Source: Megascapheus bottae (Eukaryota; Chordata; Mammalia; Rodentia; Geomyidae). From it: a stretch of 64,000 nucleotides of DNA. This document shows positions 1-31,885 of this stretch, in pieces. Made by a program: the position numbers and the translations under genes. Positions within the stretch are counted from its first letter, which is position 1. Every line of letters begins with the position of its first letter. The stretch covers positions 17,610,610-17,674,609 of the forward strand of contig JANJXV010000025.1 of the NCBI GenBank assembly GCA_024803745.1, read 5' to 3'. Under the pieces are notes generated by a model. It was given only the letters and a program-made list of their open reading frames with translations. It was not told the origin of the DNA and searched no databases.

Positions 1-244
1 GTTCAAGCCCCATGACTGACGACAACAACAAAAGTATGCTAAGACATGCCAGGCCAGAATACAAGGCCAAGAGACAAGGGCCTTGATTCTCATAAAACAT
101 ACACTATGGATCAAGAAGCAAGTGCTAGTGTGCACTCTGTTCACACTGTTAACACAGAGATTGCTTTACTATAAAAGAGACAAATTTAGGCTGGGGGAGG
201 AAAATGGGGACAAAAACATGAGGAGGGGTATCAATGTTGGAGAA

Positions 245-325
245 ATAATGCACCTACTATCTGACAAATGTAACTGTAACCCCTTTATACATTATCCCAA
301 AAATAAAAAATAAAATTTAAATTAA
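245..325 (+). repeat. Unidentified interspersed repeat, 3' end copy 1
   Basis: ACTGTAACCCCTTTATACAT followed by an A/T-rich AATAAA-containing end. Related sequence recurs at about 44650-44735 (plus), 32420-32600 (minus), 22020-22110 (minus) and 27080-27170 (minus). Confidence 0.5.
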
Positions 326-375
326 AAAATTTAAAAATAATTTAAAGGAGACAAATTTAAAAGGGATAACTGCAA

Positions 376-570
376 GGCCAGGAGTTTGGCCTAGTGATAG
401 AGTGCTTGCCTAGCATGCATAAAGACCCAGGTTCGATTTCTCGGTAACACATACATAGAAAAAATCTGGAAGTGATGTTATGGCTCAAGTGGTAGAGCCC
501 TAGCCTTGAGAAAGCCCAAGGCAGTGCATAGGCCCTGAGTTCAAGCCCCAGGATTGGCAAAAAAAAAAAA
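376..570 (+). mobile_element. ID-headed dimeric SINE
   Basis: Left monomer with tRNA-like A box (TTTGGCCTAGTGA) and B box (GGTTCGATTTC), right monomer from about 470, then a 12-A tail. Typical of the ID-headed class in this window. Confidence 0.85.
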
Positions 571-902
571 GGAGGGGGGGAATAACTGCAGACTGATGTT
601 ATTTAGAGCCCCAAACTAACAAAATAAGCCCATAGCTAGATTTTGGTACAAGTATTGGTCCTATTTTAAGTTTAGTTGGTACTACTCATTTTAATTATCC
701 TCTAATTATATTTCATTGATATTAAATTTAGTAAGCATGACAAAGACACAAGCAACAGGTTCTATACCTAAATCCAAGTATCAAGCAGCAGTAACAATTA
801 AGCAAGATAAAGAGTCTCTATAGTACTCAAATACTACTATTAGGATTCATGATAAACTGAGAAGCAAGAAATGTTTTCAAGAAAAAATGTTTATTAGACC
901 TA

Positions 903-20719
<19,817 letters not shown>

Positions 20720-21302
20720 CTCCGCGCGGCCTAGGCCGGGGCCGCGGCCCTGGCGGACGTCGAGGGGGGGGTGGTGGGAAGTCTCAGCCGTCCGACTCGT
20801 GCGGGTGGAGGAGGCGCGCTGACCCGGCTCCGAAGCCTCCCGCCGGGCGGCCCTGGCCAGCGCCGCGCTCACCGGCCAAGCAACCGGACCTCGGTGCTAC
20901 CAAGGCGTCCCGCCGCCGTCACCGCCGCCGCCGCCGCCGTCTGCCTCCCGGAGCGGAGGCCGCTCCACCTCCCCGCCCTCCCGCCCCCCCCCGCCCCTGC
21001 CAACCGGGCCCCGCGAGCGAGCGTGCGCGCGCGTGCGTCCTAGGCCCCGGAGAAGGCGTGGGCACGCGCCGCGCGTGCGTGCGGGAGGCGGGCGGAAAGG
21101 TGAAGGGGGAGGGAGGCGGTAACCTGGGCACCAATGAGCGCGCTACGGCGAGCGGCGAGCCCAAACGACCTCGGTACGCCGTTGTGGGTTTTTGTGTGTG
21201 GTGGTGGTGGTGGTGGTTCGCTTCTTGAGTTGGGACTCGGGGAGATGCATGCTGGGAAGTCGCCTCGACCCGGCGCTGTCACGGACTAGGCGAGGTTGAT
21301 GT

Positions 21303-21500
21303 GGGGGCCAGGAGCGTGACCCGGTGGTGGAGCGCTTGCCTCGCAGGCATGAAGACCTGGGTTCGAATCCCCGGTACCACATACATGGCAAAAGCCAGAG
21401 ACGGTGCTGTGGCTCAAGTGGTGGAACACTAGCCTTGAGAACGCCCGAGGACGGTGCCCAGGCCCTGAGTTCAAGCCCCAGAACTAACCAAAAAACAAAG
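21303..21500 (+). mobile_element. ID-headed SINE at the CpG-island border
   Basis: Retains several CpGs (GAGCGTGACCCGGTGG, GGTTCGAATCCCCGG). Perfect B box. Confidence 0.88.
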
Positions 21501-21555
21501 TTGATTTTTTTTTAAATTTTTTGTGTGTGGGTTGTTTTTTTAAATATAATTTTAG

Positions 21556-21945
21556 GGTTAGGAATGTGGATTAGTAGTCAAATGCTTCCCTAGCATGCAT
21601 GAAGCCCTGGGTTCCATTCCTCAGGACCATATAAATTGAAAAAGACAAAAATGGCACTGTGTGATGGGGCCGGAGGTTTGGCCTAGTGGTTAGAGTGCTC
21701 GCCTAGCATGCACGAGGACCCGGGTTCGATTCCAAGGTAGCACATACACAGAAAAAAGCCGGAAGTGGTGCTGAGGCTCAAGTGGCAGAGCTCTAGCCTT
21801 GAGAAAGTCCAAGGACAGTGCTCAGGCCCTGAGCTCAAGCCCAGGACTGGCAAAAAAAAGAAAAAAGAAATGGCACTGTGACTCCAATGGTCTTGAAGCT
21901 TCAGGACAGTGTCCAGGCCCTGAGCTGAAGTCCTAGGACTGGGAA
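21556..21945 (+). mobile_element. Nested ID-headed SINEs with 13-bp target duplication
   Basis: The older copy (21556-21661 and 21868-21945) is split by a young copy (about 21666-21867). AAATGGCACTGTG occurs at both 21649-21661 and 21868-21880. Confidence 0.9.
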
Positions 21946-22132
21946 AACAGATAAACTTTTATTAAAATGTTGTACAGAGGCATTACCCTTTCACAAGTCA
22001 GGTAATGAGCTCATTTCTTTTTAGACAATGTCACCCTTACTTCGTTTTCCCTCAGTTTCCCCATCCTGTCCTTGCCCACAAGTTGCATCATTCATTTTCC
22101 ACATCGTGTCTTCTGCTTGCCAAGATGGATTT

Positions 22133-22350
22133 GGTTTTTGTTTTTGTGTGACTCCCAAGGCTTGAACTCAGGATCTGGTCTCTGCTGTCTCTTGAGCTTT
22201 ATTGCTCAAGACTTGAACCACAGCTCCACTTCTGGCTTTTTTTGATGGTTCATTGGAAATAAGAGTCTCACTGGCTTTTTGAAGTGTGATCTTCAAATCT
22301 CAGCCTTTTCTGAGAAGCTAGGATTTCAACTGAGTCACCAATGACCAGCT
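22133..22350 (-). mobile_element. B1-headed SINE, diverged
   Basis: Inverted right monomer and head recognisable. Confidence 0.7.
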
Positions 22351-22435
22351 CCCTATCTCCTTTTTAATGGGTAATTCTAAGTTAAAGAGATATCGAATTA
22401 TCTAAATCTGCCTCCCCCTTAAAATATAGGAAAGG

Positions 22436-22680
22436 AGCTGGACGTGGTGGCTCACGCCTATAATCCTAGCTACTCAAGAGGCTGAGATGTGAAGATCAAG
22501 GTTCAAAGCCAGCCCAGCCACAAAAGGACCTGAGACTCTTATCTCCAATTAACCTAAGAAAACAGGAAGTGGGGCTTGGCTCAAGGGTAGAGCACTAGCC
22601 TGGAGCTGAAGAGCTCAGGGACAGCGCCCAGGCCGAGTTCAAGTCCCATGATCCACAAAAAAATTTTCTTTAATTTAAAA
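22436..22680 (+). mobile_element. B1-headed dimeric SINE
   Basis: Full-length. Confidence 0.88.
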
Positions 22681-23261
22681 AAATTGAAATATAGGAGAGG
22701 CTACTAAAAATGTCTTATACTCTGAAATAATAAACGTGGAAATTCTCCAGAGGTAGATCAAGATAGAACGTGTACAGGAGTCCTGAAGTGTTCTGGGTGC
22801 ATCTCTCATCTTACCAACAGGCTAAAGATCAAACGTTCAAGACTGACCAGACCATATGTGTTTGCTGAGCTCAAAATAGTTACAAGCTACAGATAAGAAC
22901 TCACATTTCCTGAATAGAGCAGGAAATGCTTCATTTTCTGTTTCCCTACTTTATACTTAAGCAGTATACTACCATCACCCTAAAATTTATCCGTGTTAAA
23001 ACTTTCTCCTTGTGAGAGCCTCCTTTTTATGAGACATCCTGAAATAGATGCCTCTTAATGATCTGTGATTCTGTGTGTAAACTGGAAAGCTGAAGGAATC
23101 CTGCATTTTTCTCCAGCAACAAACTTTGTTGTATAGCCCAGGATAACTTCAAACCTAAAATTGTCCCACCCACCCCCCAAGGGCTGGAATTACAGGTATT
23201 CTCTAGCATAGGGGGCTTGTGCCTAGGTTCTTTATAGCCCTTCTGAAGGCGTTAATTTTTT

Positions 23262-23458
23262 TTGTTTGTGTGCCAGTTCTGAGGCTTGAACTCAGACCTA
23301 TGCACTGTCCCTGAGCTTCTTTTGCTCAAGGCTAGCACCCTCCTGTGTGAGCCTCAGCACCACTTCCGGCCTTTTCTATGTATGTGGTACTGAGGAATGG
23401 AACCCAGGGCTTCATGCATGCTAGGCAAGCACTCTACCACTAAGCCACATTCCCAGCC
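23262..23458 (-). mobile_element. ID-headed dimeric SINE
   Basis: Full-length inverted copy ending CATTCCCAGCCC. Confidence 0.85.
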
Positions 23459-23489
23459 CTCTTCTGACGGTTTAAAATTTTTGATTTGC

Positions 23490-23608
23490 CAGTGGCTGGT
23501 AGCTCATGCTTGTAATCCTAGTTTCTCAAGGAGGCTAAGATCTAAGGATCTTGGTAAGAGGCCAGCCTAGGAAGAAAAGTAGAAAAATCCCTAAGACACT
23601 TATCTTCA

Positions 23609-23652
<44 letters not shown>

Positions 23653-23780
23653 GCACACACACATGCACACACAGAAGTGAAGCTGTGACTCAAGTGTCAT
23701 AACACCACTCTGAAATGAAAAAGCTCAGGGACAGCACTCAAGCCCTGAGTTCAAACCCCAGTACACACACACACACACTT
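23490..23780 (+). mobile_element. B1-headed SINE split by a (CA)n expansion
   Basis: The linker between head and right monomer has expanded into (CA)n (23610-23673). A second CA run replaces the tail (23763-23779). Confidence 0.8.
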
Positions 23781-24247
23781 ATTTTTATCCTAACTTGGTA
23801 AACAAGGTGTTTCTATGCCCTAACTATTGCCCTTTGAGCCTTTTGTTTGACCTACTTTCTCTGGACAGGTTAAAGCAGACAAACTAGCTGAACAAAGTTC
23901 AGGATAATGACAAATCAATGATTCATACTTGTCTCCCATCTGGGCAGTGCCACACTAATAATTTGGCTGTGTTTGAGTCTCATTAACTCTGAGTTCCAGA
24001 TTCGTTGTCAGGTAAATATGGATGCCTTTTAGTTCTGAGTTTGGGGAAGGGAGTCTGTAGAGAGTCAACCCGGAGTGGATTCCAGGTCATTCCAGTGAAT
24101 TTGACATCAACAGTCTCCAACAAGAAGTATTGGAGATTTCTAGTAGTCTGGCCGTAAGAAAAGCCATTGGTCTTGGCTTAGGTCACATAGTTCTTTTTCT
24201 CTTGGGAAAAGATACATGGTACTTCTGAAGCATTGAGTTACAAAAGC

Positions 24248-24490
24248 CAAGCCTAGCACCAGTCGCTCACACCTGTAATCCTTTGCTACTCTGGAGGCTG
24301 ATATCTGAGGATTGTGGTTCAAAACCAGCCTGGGCAGGAAAGTCTATCAGATGCTTCACTCCAATTAACCACCAGAAAAACCAGAAGTGGAACCATGGCT
24401 CAAAGTGAACCTTGAGCAAAAACAGATCAAGGACAGTTCCTGGGCCCTGAATTCAAGCCCAATAACCAAATTAATAATAATAATAATAAA
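24248..24490 (+). mobile_element. B1-headed SINE with (TAA)n tail
   Basis: Full-length; tail AATAATAATAATAATAA. Confidence 0.82.
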
Positions 24491-24973
24491 GATTTTGAGA
24501 ACAGAGAGATTCCAAAGTTCACTGAATCCACTGTTTTCAAATGTTTCTAGGATCTCTCAGAAACTCTTAACTCTATAGCCCCAGAACCAAATATGAGCGC
24601 CTCCTCTATTAACCCAAAGTGAGCTCAGATGGTCTCAGGGATTCTAACTTCCAATTTAAATTCTTTCCATCCCCACTCCACCTTCTACTACAAACATATT
24701 TTCTTCTTGTTATAGAAATAAAAGGAAAGGTTGTTAACATATTTCTGTAAAATATACTAAGAAAAAAATGTAGTCAGGACAATGTTTGCCAGAGACAACA
24801 CTGCTCCAGCAATCCTTTCGTTTGTTCTTTACCCTTGATTTCATTCAATCAGCAAACCTTCAATGAACAGCAGTTACATGCCAGGGACTGGGAGAATGGT
24901 GATAAAGAAATAAAAGTGTTAGAGAGAAAGAAAACATGTTCAACCTTAACATTCAAGAAAATGCAAATTAAAG

Positions 24974-25190
24974 CCGGTGGCGGTGGCTCACGCCTATTCT
25001 ACTCAGGAGGTTGAGATCTGAGGATCAAGGTTCAAAACCAGCTGGGCAGAAAAGGACCTGAGACTCTTATCTCCAATTAACCTCTAGAAAACAGAAAGTG
25101 GGGCTTAGCTCAAAGGTAGGGTGATATGAGCTGAAGAGCTCAGGGACAGTGCCCAAGCCAAGTTCAAGTCCCATGACCCACAAAAACAAA

Positions 25191-25245
<55 letters not shown>

Positions 25246-25264
25246 GAAAGAAAAAGAAAGAAAG
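24974..25264 (+). mobile_element. B1-headed SINE with (GAAA)n tail
   Basis: Head lacks part of the TAATCCTAGCT motif; the tail is a 75-bp GAAA microsatellite (25191-25264). Confidence 0.85.
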
Positions 25265-25483
25265 GGAGGAAATTCCTTGGCTCTTTGAAAATGGAATATG
25301 GTCTGTGTTATTAATGGATATTCCCTTACCTGAAATTCTCAGGTTAGAACAGGTCCTTATCCTAGGGTGTGGCTCAGTAGTGTAGAGCTAGGGGCAGAGT
25401 TTGGGTTCTGGAGAATGGAGTCATGTATTCAGACTTTTTTTCTGCCATTGAATAGGTAATGTCTGGCCCAGTTGTTCTCAGGC

Positions 25484-25485
<2 letters not shown>

Positions 25486-25546
<61 letters not shown>

Positions 25547-25580
25547 CCTCCCTCTCTCTCTCTCTCTCCCTCTCTCTCTT
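25486..25580 (+). repeat. (CT)n microsatellite
   Basis: About 95 bp of CT with a few CCT interruptions; followed by an inverted SINE, so probably a mutated SINE tail. Confidence 0.93.
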
Positions 25581-25589
25581 TCTTTTCCT

Positions 25590-25765
25590 CTCTCTCTGCC
25601 AGTCAGGGCCTGGGCACTGTCCCTGAGCTTTCTCAAGGCTAGTGCTCTACCACTGGAGCCACAGCACTATGTTCAACTTTTTCTGCTTATGTGGTACCGA
25701 GGACATGAACCTTGGGCTTTGTTCATGCTGGGCAAGCACCCTACCACTAGGTCACACTCCTGGTC
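25590..25765 (-). mobile_element. ID-headed dimeric SINE
   Basis: Inverted copy, slightly 3'-truncated. Confidence 0.82.
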
Positions 25766-26244
25766 CCCCCTTAAGATTATTTACAATTCACTACAAAAAA
25801 AAATGCTAATGTTGAGGACGAAAGGTCAGAAACAGCACCCAGGCCCGAGTTCAAGGCCTGGGACTGGCACAAAAAACAAAAGCATAGGAGCATTTGAGAG
25901 TTTCACTGTGATAAAAGAAGACTTTGATCAGGAAACTTTGATGGCAGATTTCAGTGGTCACATCATATCAGCCCTTTGAAACAGAGAAGTTTCATATCTC
26001 ACCTATTTTTAGCTTTTTTCTGACGGGTTAATGATGCGTAAAAAGAATTTCCAGTTCAAACAGTTGCAGTGAAAGGACTCTCTGTCTTGAGTTATTTACC
26101 TTTGGTGAAGTACATAGCACAAAGGGCATAGCTTTGTACGTCTTCATTTCATGTAAGACTCATTTCCTTTTTCTGTTTGATTCCTGGCATTGTGGATATT
26201 ATGAGTTGCTGGGGGAAAGGAAGCAAGAGATAAAGTGTCACCCT

Positions 26245-26470
26245 TCCCTTTTGCCAATCAGAGTCTGAGCACTGTCCCTGAGCTTGTTTTGCTCGATGGC
26301 TAGCACTCTGGCACTTGAGTCCCAGCTCTACTTCCAGACTTTTTTGGGTAATTAATTGGAGATAGGAGTCTGATGGACTTTCCTGCCTGGGTTGGCTTTG
26401 AACCTCAATCTTCAGATCTCAGCCTCCTGAGTAGTTAGGATTACAGATGTGAGCCATAGGCACCCGAGTA
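26245..26470 (-). mobile_element. B1-headed SINE
   Basis: Full-length inverted copy, moderately diverged. Confidence 0.78.
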
Positions 26471-27199
26471 AAAAATGTGTTTTAATAGATTTGAGCCAGC
26501 AGCTAGCTGATCCTGGCTTAGAAATCTTTTTCTTGCCAGAGTTGTGAGATTCTAAAGATTATCTGCAGACATGATAGGGTTATGTGTTCCCTTATGTCAG
26601 ATGTTAGGGAGACGTCAGTAGATGGCGATACCTCACTATCCAGCTGCATCGTTGGCAGAGGAGCAGTGGTTTTTGTGTATAGAACCTTGAACTTTGAAGA
26701 CAGTGCCAGGAAGTCGTTGAGGAGGAGGATTCGTTTGATATGTGTGTGAGGATACTGGAATTTGAACTCAGGACATTTTGTTTGCTGGTCCTGATTTTGA
26801 TAGTTATTTAGGATATGGCCTCAGATCGCAGCCCTTCAAATCGCAGCCTTCTGAGTAGCTGGAATAGCAGGTGCGATTATTTTAAAGGAAATAGATATTA
26901 AGAGTAGAAGGATTAGTGTTGAGTCACAGCTGGGTCATTTATTAGCTACATTGCATAGCAAGAGAGTTGCATAACTCTATAAACCTGTCTTTTAAAAAAA
27001 TGTAATGTTATAATTAAGATGTTGTACCGAGAAGTTACCATTTTATAAGAGGTAATAAGCACCTTTCTTTTTCTTTTCTTTTTTTTTTTTTTGGACAATG
27101 TCATCCCTTCTTTGCTTCCCCAAAGTCTTCCCCTCCTATCTCTGCCACTTTCCACATAGAATATTTACTGAATAACACAATTGCATTTATTCCAGATGT

Positions 27200-27440
27200 G
27201 TTTTGTTTTGTTTTTTGTTTGGCCATGGGGCTTGAACTCTGGGCCTGGGTGTTGTCCCTGAGCTCTTCAGCTCAAGGCTAGCACTCTACTACTTTGAGCC
27301 ACAGTACCATGTCTGGTTTCTAGTGGTTTTTGGAGAGAAGAGTCTCATGAACTATTGTGCCTGGATTGGCTTTGAACCATGATCCTCACATCTCAGCCTC
27401 CTGAGAAGCAATGATTACAGTGCCCAGCTCTGTCTTGTTT
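27200..27440 (-). mobile_element. B1-headed SINE
   Basis: Full-length inverted copy with TTTTG-rich tail. Confidence 0.82.
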
Positions 27441-27624
27441 GGTTTTATTTCATTTTATTTTTTTTAAGTAGACTTTCCTTGACCTTCTAAGATTAATATG
27501 AGAAATAAATGTTCCTTTGGCCTATAGTACATTGTAGGTTCCTTTACAAACAAAACATTTTTTCCCGTACAGTGCTATGATTTATGTCCTTTTCTTTATG
27601 ACTTTTAAAAACTCATTTTTCCAG

Positions 27625-27850
27625 CTAACTTCCAGAGGCTTACACCTAGCTACTCAGAAGACTGAGATCTGGGATAGCAAGGCTTGAAGCCAGCCCAAGC
27701 AGAAAAAGTAAATGTGACTCTTACCTCAAAAATAACCTGCACACAAGCAGGTTGGAGGTGTGGTGCAAGTTGTAAAGCTGTGAAAAAGCTGAACAAGTCC
27801 AACAGGCCAAGTTCAAACTCTCATGTAAGCAAAATGAAAACAAAATAACA
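27625..27850 (+). mobile_element. B1-headed SINE, old
   Basis: Strongly diverged; head motif CACCTAGCTACTCAGAAGACTGAG still visible. Confidence 0.55.
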
Positions 27851-28104
27851 AAAGAATTCTGTTAACACTGTATAGAACAATAAGATTATTTCAAAGATTA
27901 AAAAATACTCCTAAAGAATAGGTAGAAGTGAAAATTCTGTTTAATTTTGACTCTTAAAATAAGCATATTTGTAGTATGAATGCAAACAGGAAAACTGTAA
28001 AACTTTTAATCAACAGAAGGAAATAGGAAATAGGAAAAACATTACTAAAACTAACAGCTGACAAGAAAGAAAAAAATGATATGAAAAATTCGGAAACCTT
28101 GGAC

Positions 28105-28567
28105 CAGGAGCATAGCCAAGTGGAAGCCTGGGTTTATTTCCTAGGTACCACATATACAGAAAAAGCCAGAAGTGGCACTGTGGCTCAAGTGGCAGTGCTA
28201 GCCTAGAGTAAAAAATGTCCAAGGACAGTGCCCAGGCCCTGAATTCAAGCCCCAGGACTGGTGAAGAAGAGGAAGAAGAGAAGGAGGAGGAGGAAGAGGA
28301 GGAGGAGGAGGAGGAGGAGGAGGAGGAGGAGGAGGAGGAGGAGGAGGAGGAGGAGGAGGAGGAGAAAGAATAACAACTCAGGAGGCTGAGATCTGAGGAT
28401 CAAGGTTCAAAGCCAGCCTGGGCACAAAAGGACCTGAGATTCTTATCTCCAATTAACCTCTAGAAAATGGGAAGTGGGGCTTGGCTCAAGGGTAGGGTGG
28501 TAGCCTTGAGCTGAAGAGCTCAGGGACAGTGCACAGGCTGAGTGCAAGTCCCATGACCCACAAAACA
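28105..28567 (+). mobile_element. Two SINEs joined by an (AGG)n microsatellite
   Basis: ID-headed copy (28105-28263) continues into (AGG)n (28264-28370), followed by a 5'-truncated B1-headed copy (28375-28567). Confidence 0.85.
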
Positions 28568-28606
28568 AAAACATGTCTTTTAAAATGCACAAAAGCTGAG
28601 AAATAA

Positions 28607-28845
28607 GCTGGGCAATGGTGGCACATACCTGTAATCCCACCTGCTCAGGAGGCTGAGCTCAGAGGATCATGGCTGAAAGCCATCCCAGGCAAGAACGGCT
28701 GTGAGACTCTTATCTCCTAAATTAGCCGCCAGAAAATCAGAAGTGGCATTGTGGCTCAAAATGGGAGAGTACTAGCCTTGAGCAAACAAGCTCAGGGACA
28801 GCACCCACACCTTGAGTTCAAGCTCCATGACTGAACTTTGGCCTG
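28607..28845 (+). mobile_element. B1-headed dimeric SINE
   Basis: Full-length, no A tail left. Confidence 0.82.
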
Positions 28846-29039
28846 GTGATTTGGCTCTTGTTTAGGAAAAGAAAAACTGCCTTGGGATAAGAAAGATTTC
28901 TTCTCAAGATGGAATTACAGCACGCCCCAGACTGCTCAAAAAGGTAGAGTGTGGGTATATTTCCAATTTACTGTTAATCTTATTTCAAGATCATCTTATA
29001 TAAATAAATCTTTCCCTTTCCAAACTAGCCAATCGTGAG

Positions 29040-29262
29040 CAGATTGTGAGACTGAGCTCAACCAATCTGAGTGAGGGGCGGGGCCTGCTGCCTTAAGATG
29101 AAATACCTGAGCAGACTGCTTGCTAGGCCTGCTTGCTTGCCAGCTTTTTGGCTGATGACACAACCCATGTACAGAAGTACATTTGGCCTGGCTGAGACAA
29201 TTCTTTGTTTTTATTTCTATTGTTGTGACTCCAGTGAGGCTTGGACAGCATATTTATAACAG
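29040..29262 (+). mobile_element. Possible LTR fragment (MaLR/ERVL-like)
   Basis: Compact promoter-like layout: CCAAT box (29062), GC box GGGGCGGGGC (29075-29084) and TTAAGATGAAATACC as a weak TATA, followed by GCTTGC repeats and a T-rich tail. This order is typical of small rodent LTRs. No internal sequence or terminal duplication was found. Confidence 0.3.
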
Positions 29263-29296
29263 CTTGGAAATGAAAATTGTAAATGATCGCTACCAG

Positions 29297-29355
29297 AAGG
29301 GCTGTAGGTATAGTTTAGTTGGTGGAGTGCTTGCCCAGTAAGCACAAGGCACTGA
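29297..29355 (+). mobile_element. ID-like monomer
   Basis: GGGCTGTAGGTATAGTTTAGTTGGTGG with a weak A box; diverged. Confidence 0.5.
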
Positions 29356-29534
29356 GTAAAAAATATAATATAGTAAAATAAGTAAATACAACAGCTAAAA
29401 CCACTTAAAGTGAGAGAAGAGCAGAGGGAGTGATGGCCAGGATTCTGCGTCCAGAATCCACGAGGCTCAACAGTTTCTGTTTCTAATCCTTCCTGAAGTT
29501 AGCTGGGACCCTGTTACTTACAATCAAAAGACTT

Positions 29535-29747
29535 CAAGTTGGGTGCTGGTGGCTCACGTAATCCTAGCTACTCAGGAGGATAAGATCTAAGGATCACGGG
29601 TCAGTGCCAGCCTGGAAAGAAAAGTCCTAGGCCTGGATATTCTATCGCCAATTAATCAGCAAAATGGGACACTGGAGGCATGATTCAAGTACAAGATATA
29701 AGAAAAAAAAGCCAAGGGAAACATGAGGTCTTGAGTTCAGACCCTGT

Positions 29748-29781
<34 letters not shown>
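29535..29781 (+). mobile_element. B1-headed SINE with (CA)n tail
   Basis: Diverged copy; tail (CA)n at 29750-29781. Confidence 0.75.
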
Positions 29782-29783
<2 letters not shown>

Positions 29784-29889
29784 CCAATCGCCCTCTGTGT
29801 ACTTAGCATCTCTCTGCCTGAAAACCCATCAACTCCTAAACTGCCTCCAACTTTGCTAGTCTTCTTAATTCTTCCATATTCTAATGTTT

Positions 29890-29890
<1 letters not shown>

Positions 29891-29921
<31 letters not shown>

Positions 29922-30095
29922 AGTCCAGAGGCTTGAACTCAGGGCCTGGGCACTGTCCCTAAGCTGCTTCTTCTCAAAGTTAACACTCTACCGCTTGAGC
30001 CACAGCACCACTTCTGGCTCTTTCTGTGTATGTGGTACTGAGGAATCTAACTGAGGGCTTCATGACTGTTACCCAACCACTAAACTGCACTCCAA
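29891..30095 (-). mobile_element. ID-headed SINE with (TG)n tail
   Basis: (GT)n at 29891-29916 is the inverted tail; head ends CACTCCAATCC. Confidence 0.78.
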
Positions 30096-30449
30096 TCCAT
30101 TCTAATGATTCTGTCTGGACACTTTGGCGATGCTTTTCTCTTGTCCCAGATGTTAGAGCTCTCCAAACTCCTATCTGTAAGCAGAAGCAGCCTGATGGGT
30201 TCTTCTGTATAGCTCCCTGCCTGTACCTTTTGTCTCTGCCATCTAATATCCATCCTGGTACAATTCACACTTAAACAACAGGGTGATCGGCCAGCATACA
30301 GTGGGCTGAGGCTCTTCTGAGATGAACATTTGGTCCAGCAAGAGTGAGTGTAGCATTCACAAAGGAAAAAATATGACCGCATGCCTCTTACATCAGTAGC
30401 GGTTTCTTGGAACCAAAGGCATCTTGAGAATTGTGCTCTTCACTTTTAT

Positions 30450-30685
30450 TTTGTCAGTCCTGGGGCTTGAACTCAGGGCCTGGGTACTATCCTTAAGATT
30501 CTTTTCTTCAAGGCTAGCACTCTACCACCTGAGCCACAGCATCACTTCTGAGTTTTTCTGTGATCAATTGGACATGAAAGTTTCAAGGACTTTCCTACCC
30601 AGGGTGGCTTTGAACTATGATCCTCAGATCTCAGCCTCCTGAGTAGCTAGAATTATGGCCATGATCCATTGGCACCTCACCTGGA
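30450..30685 (-). mobile_element. B1-headed SINE
   Basis: Full-length inverted copy. Confidence 0.8.
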
Positions 30686-30861
30686 AAGGACTTTAGAGCT
30701 GGTCTAGAGCCTAATCTAAACCAGCCCTTTCACTTACCAAAGAGGAAATTAGGCCCAAGAGAAAGTTACACCATTGGCAAGGAATGAATCTGGTTTGGAA
30801 AGTGAGACATTAAAGCATTAGTTGTGAGCTCAACAGTATTTCATTGTCTGAAAAAAAAACC

Positions 30862-31066
30862 TTTTTTTTTTTTTTTTTTCCCCAGTCCTAGGGACTGAAC
30901 TCAGGGCCTGAGCACTGTCCTCGGGCTTTCCTCAAGGTTAGTGTTCTACCACTTGAGCCACAGAACCAGTTCTGGCCTTTTCTATGTATGTGGTACCAAG
31001 GAATCGAACCCGGGTCTTTGTGCATGCTAGGCAAGCACTTTAACCACTAGGCCAAACTCCCGGCCC
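30862..31066 (-). mobile_element. ID-headed dimeric SINE, well preserved
   Basis: Intact head ending CAAACTCCCGGCCC; 18-T tail. Confidence 0.88.
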
Positions 31067-31304
31067 GTGAGTACATTTCTTATTGGACATTTTTATCCTT
31101 CCCATGCTTTTCTCCCACTTTCTCTCCCCCCAAAAGATATTTCTTTCTTCCAGCACTTTCCAGCCTCTACCCTCTCTCTCTCTTTGTACAAACTGTGCAC
31201 TGCTTGTGTCCCTTGTTCATGGCAGCTTTACCACCAGAAAGCTAGAGCCTAGCTATTGTTCAGACATCAAATCAGATATCACCTCCTCTTAAAAAAAAAA
31301 GCCT

Positions 31305-31513
31305 GGGCCGGGAGTTTGGCCTAGTGGTTAAAGTGCTTGCCTAGCATGCATGAAGACCCGGGTTCAATTCCTCGGTACCACATACATAGAAAAAGCTGGA
31401 AGTGGTGCTGAGGCTCAAGTGGTAGAGCTCTAGCCTTGAGAAAGTCCAAGGACAGTGCTCAGGCCCTGAGCTCAAGCCCAGGACTGGCAAAAAAAAAAAA
31501 AAAAAAAAAAAAA
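31305..31513 (+). mobile_element. ID-headed dimeric SINE, young
   Basis: Near-consensus copy with A24 tail; AAAAAAAAAAGCCT at its 5' side is repeated after the tail. Confidence 0.92.
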
Positions 31514-31839
31514 GCCTCCTCAACTATCACCCTCTCTGAGTCAGGTACCCCACTTTTATGCTATCTCCTGAAAGACTTACTAAGCCCAATCTGAGCCCCA
31601 ATCTGAGTCCAATATTTTTTATGTATCTAAGAAGGGAATATGAAAGATTGACTCCTGTCTTTTTTCCCCCAGATCAAGCAAAAACACCAGGTGTGTGCTT
31701 GAACTTGTGTGCATATCCATAGGAAGGTCACTCTGACCTTGACTTAGCTGAAAGCCTCCTCACCCTAGGCAGAGCATTCTGTTCTGTACCTGACCAAAGG
31801 CATCACCCTTGACCCTTGACCCCCCAAGAGACCATAGCA

Positions 31840-31841
<2 letters not shown>

Positions 31842-31879
<38 letters not shown>
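31842..31879. repeat. (AT)n microsatellite
   Basis: 38 bp of pure AT in unique sequence. Confidence 0.95.

Positions 31880-31885
<6 letters not shown>

Noticed and set aside
20720..20872. In-frame N-terminal extension of CLPX upstream of the ATG
   Set aside because: The frame is open but has no ATG; its apparent start at 20872 is a GTG. The MPSCGAC start matches the conserved protein.
31305..31380. tRNA-like head with A and B boxes resembling a tRNA gene
   Set aside because: This and the dozens of similar heads are SINE left monomers; they lack a proper cloverleaf and continue into the right monomer.
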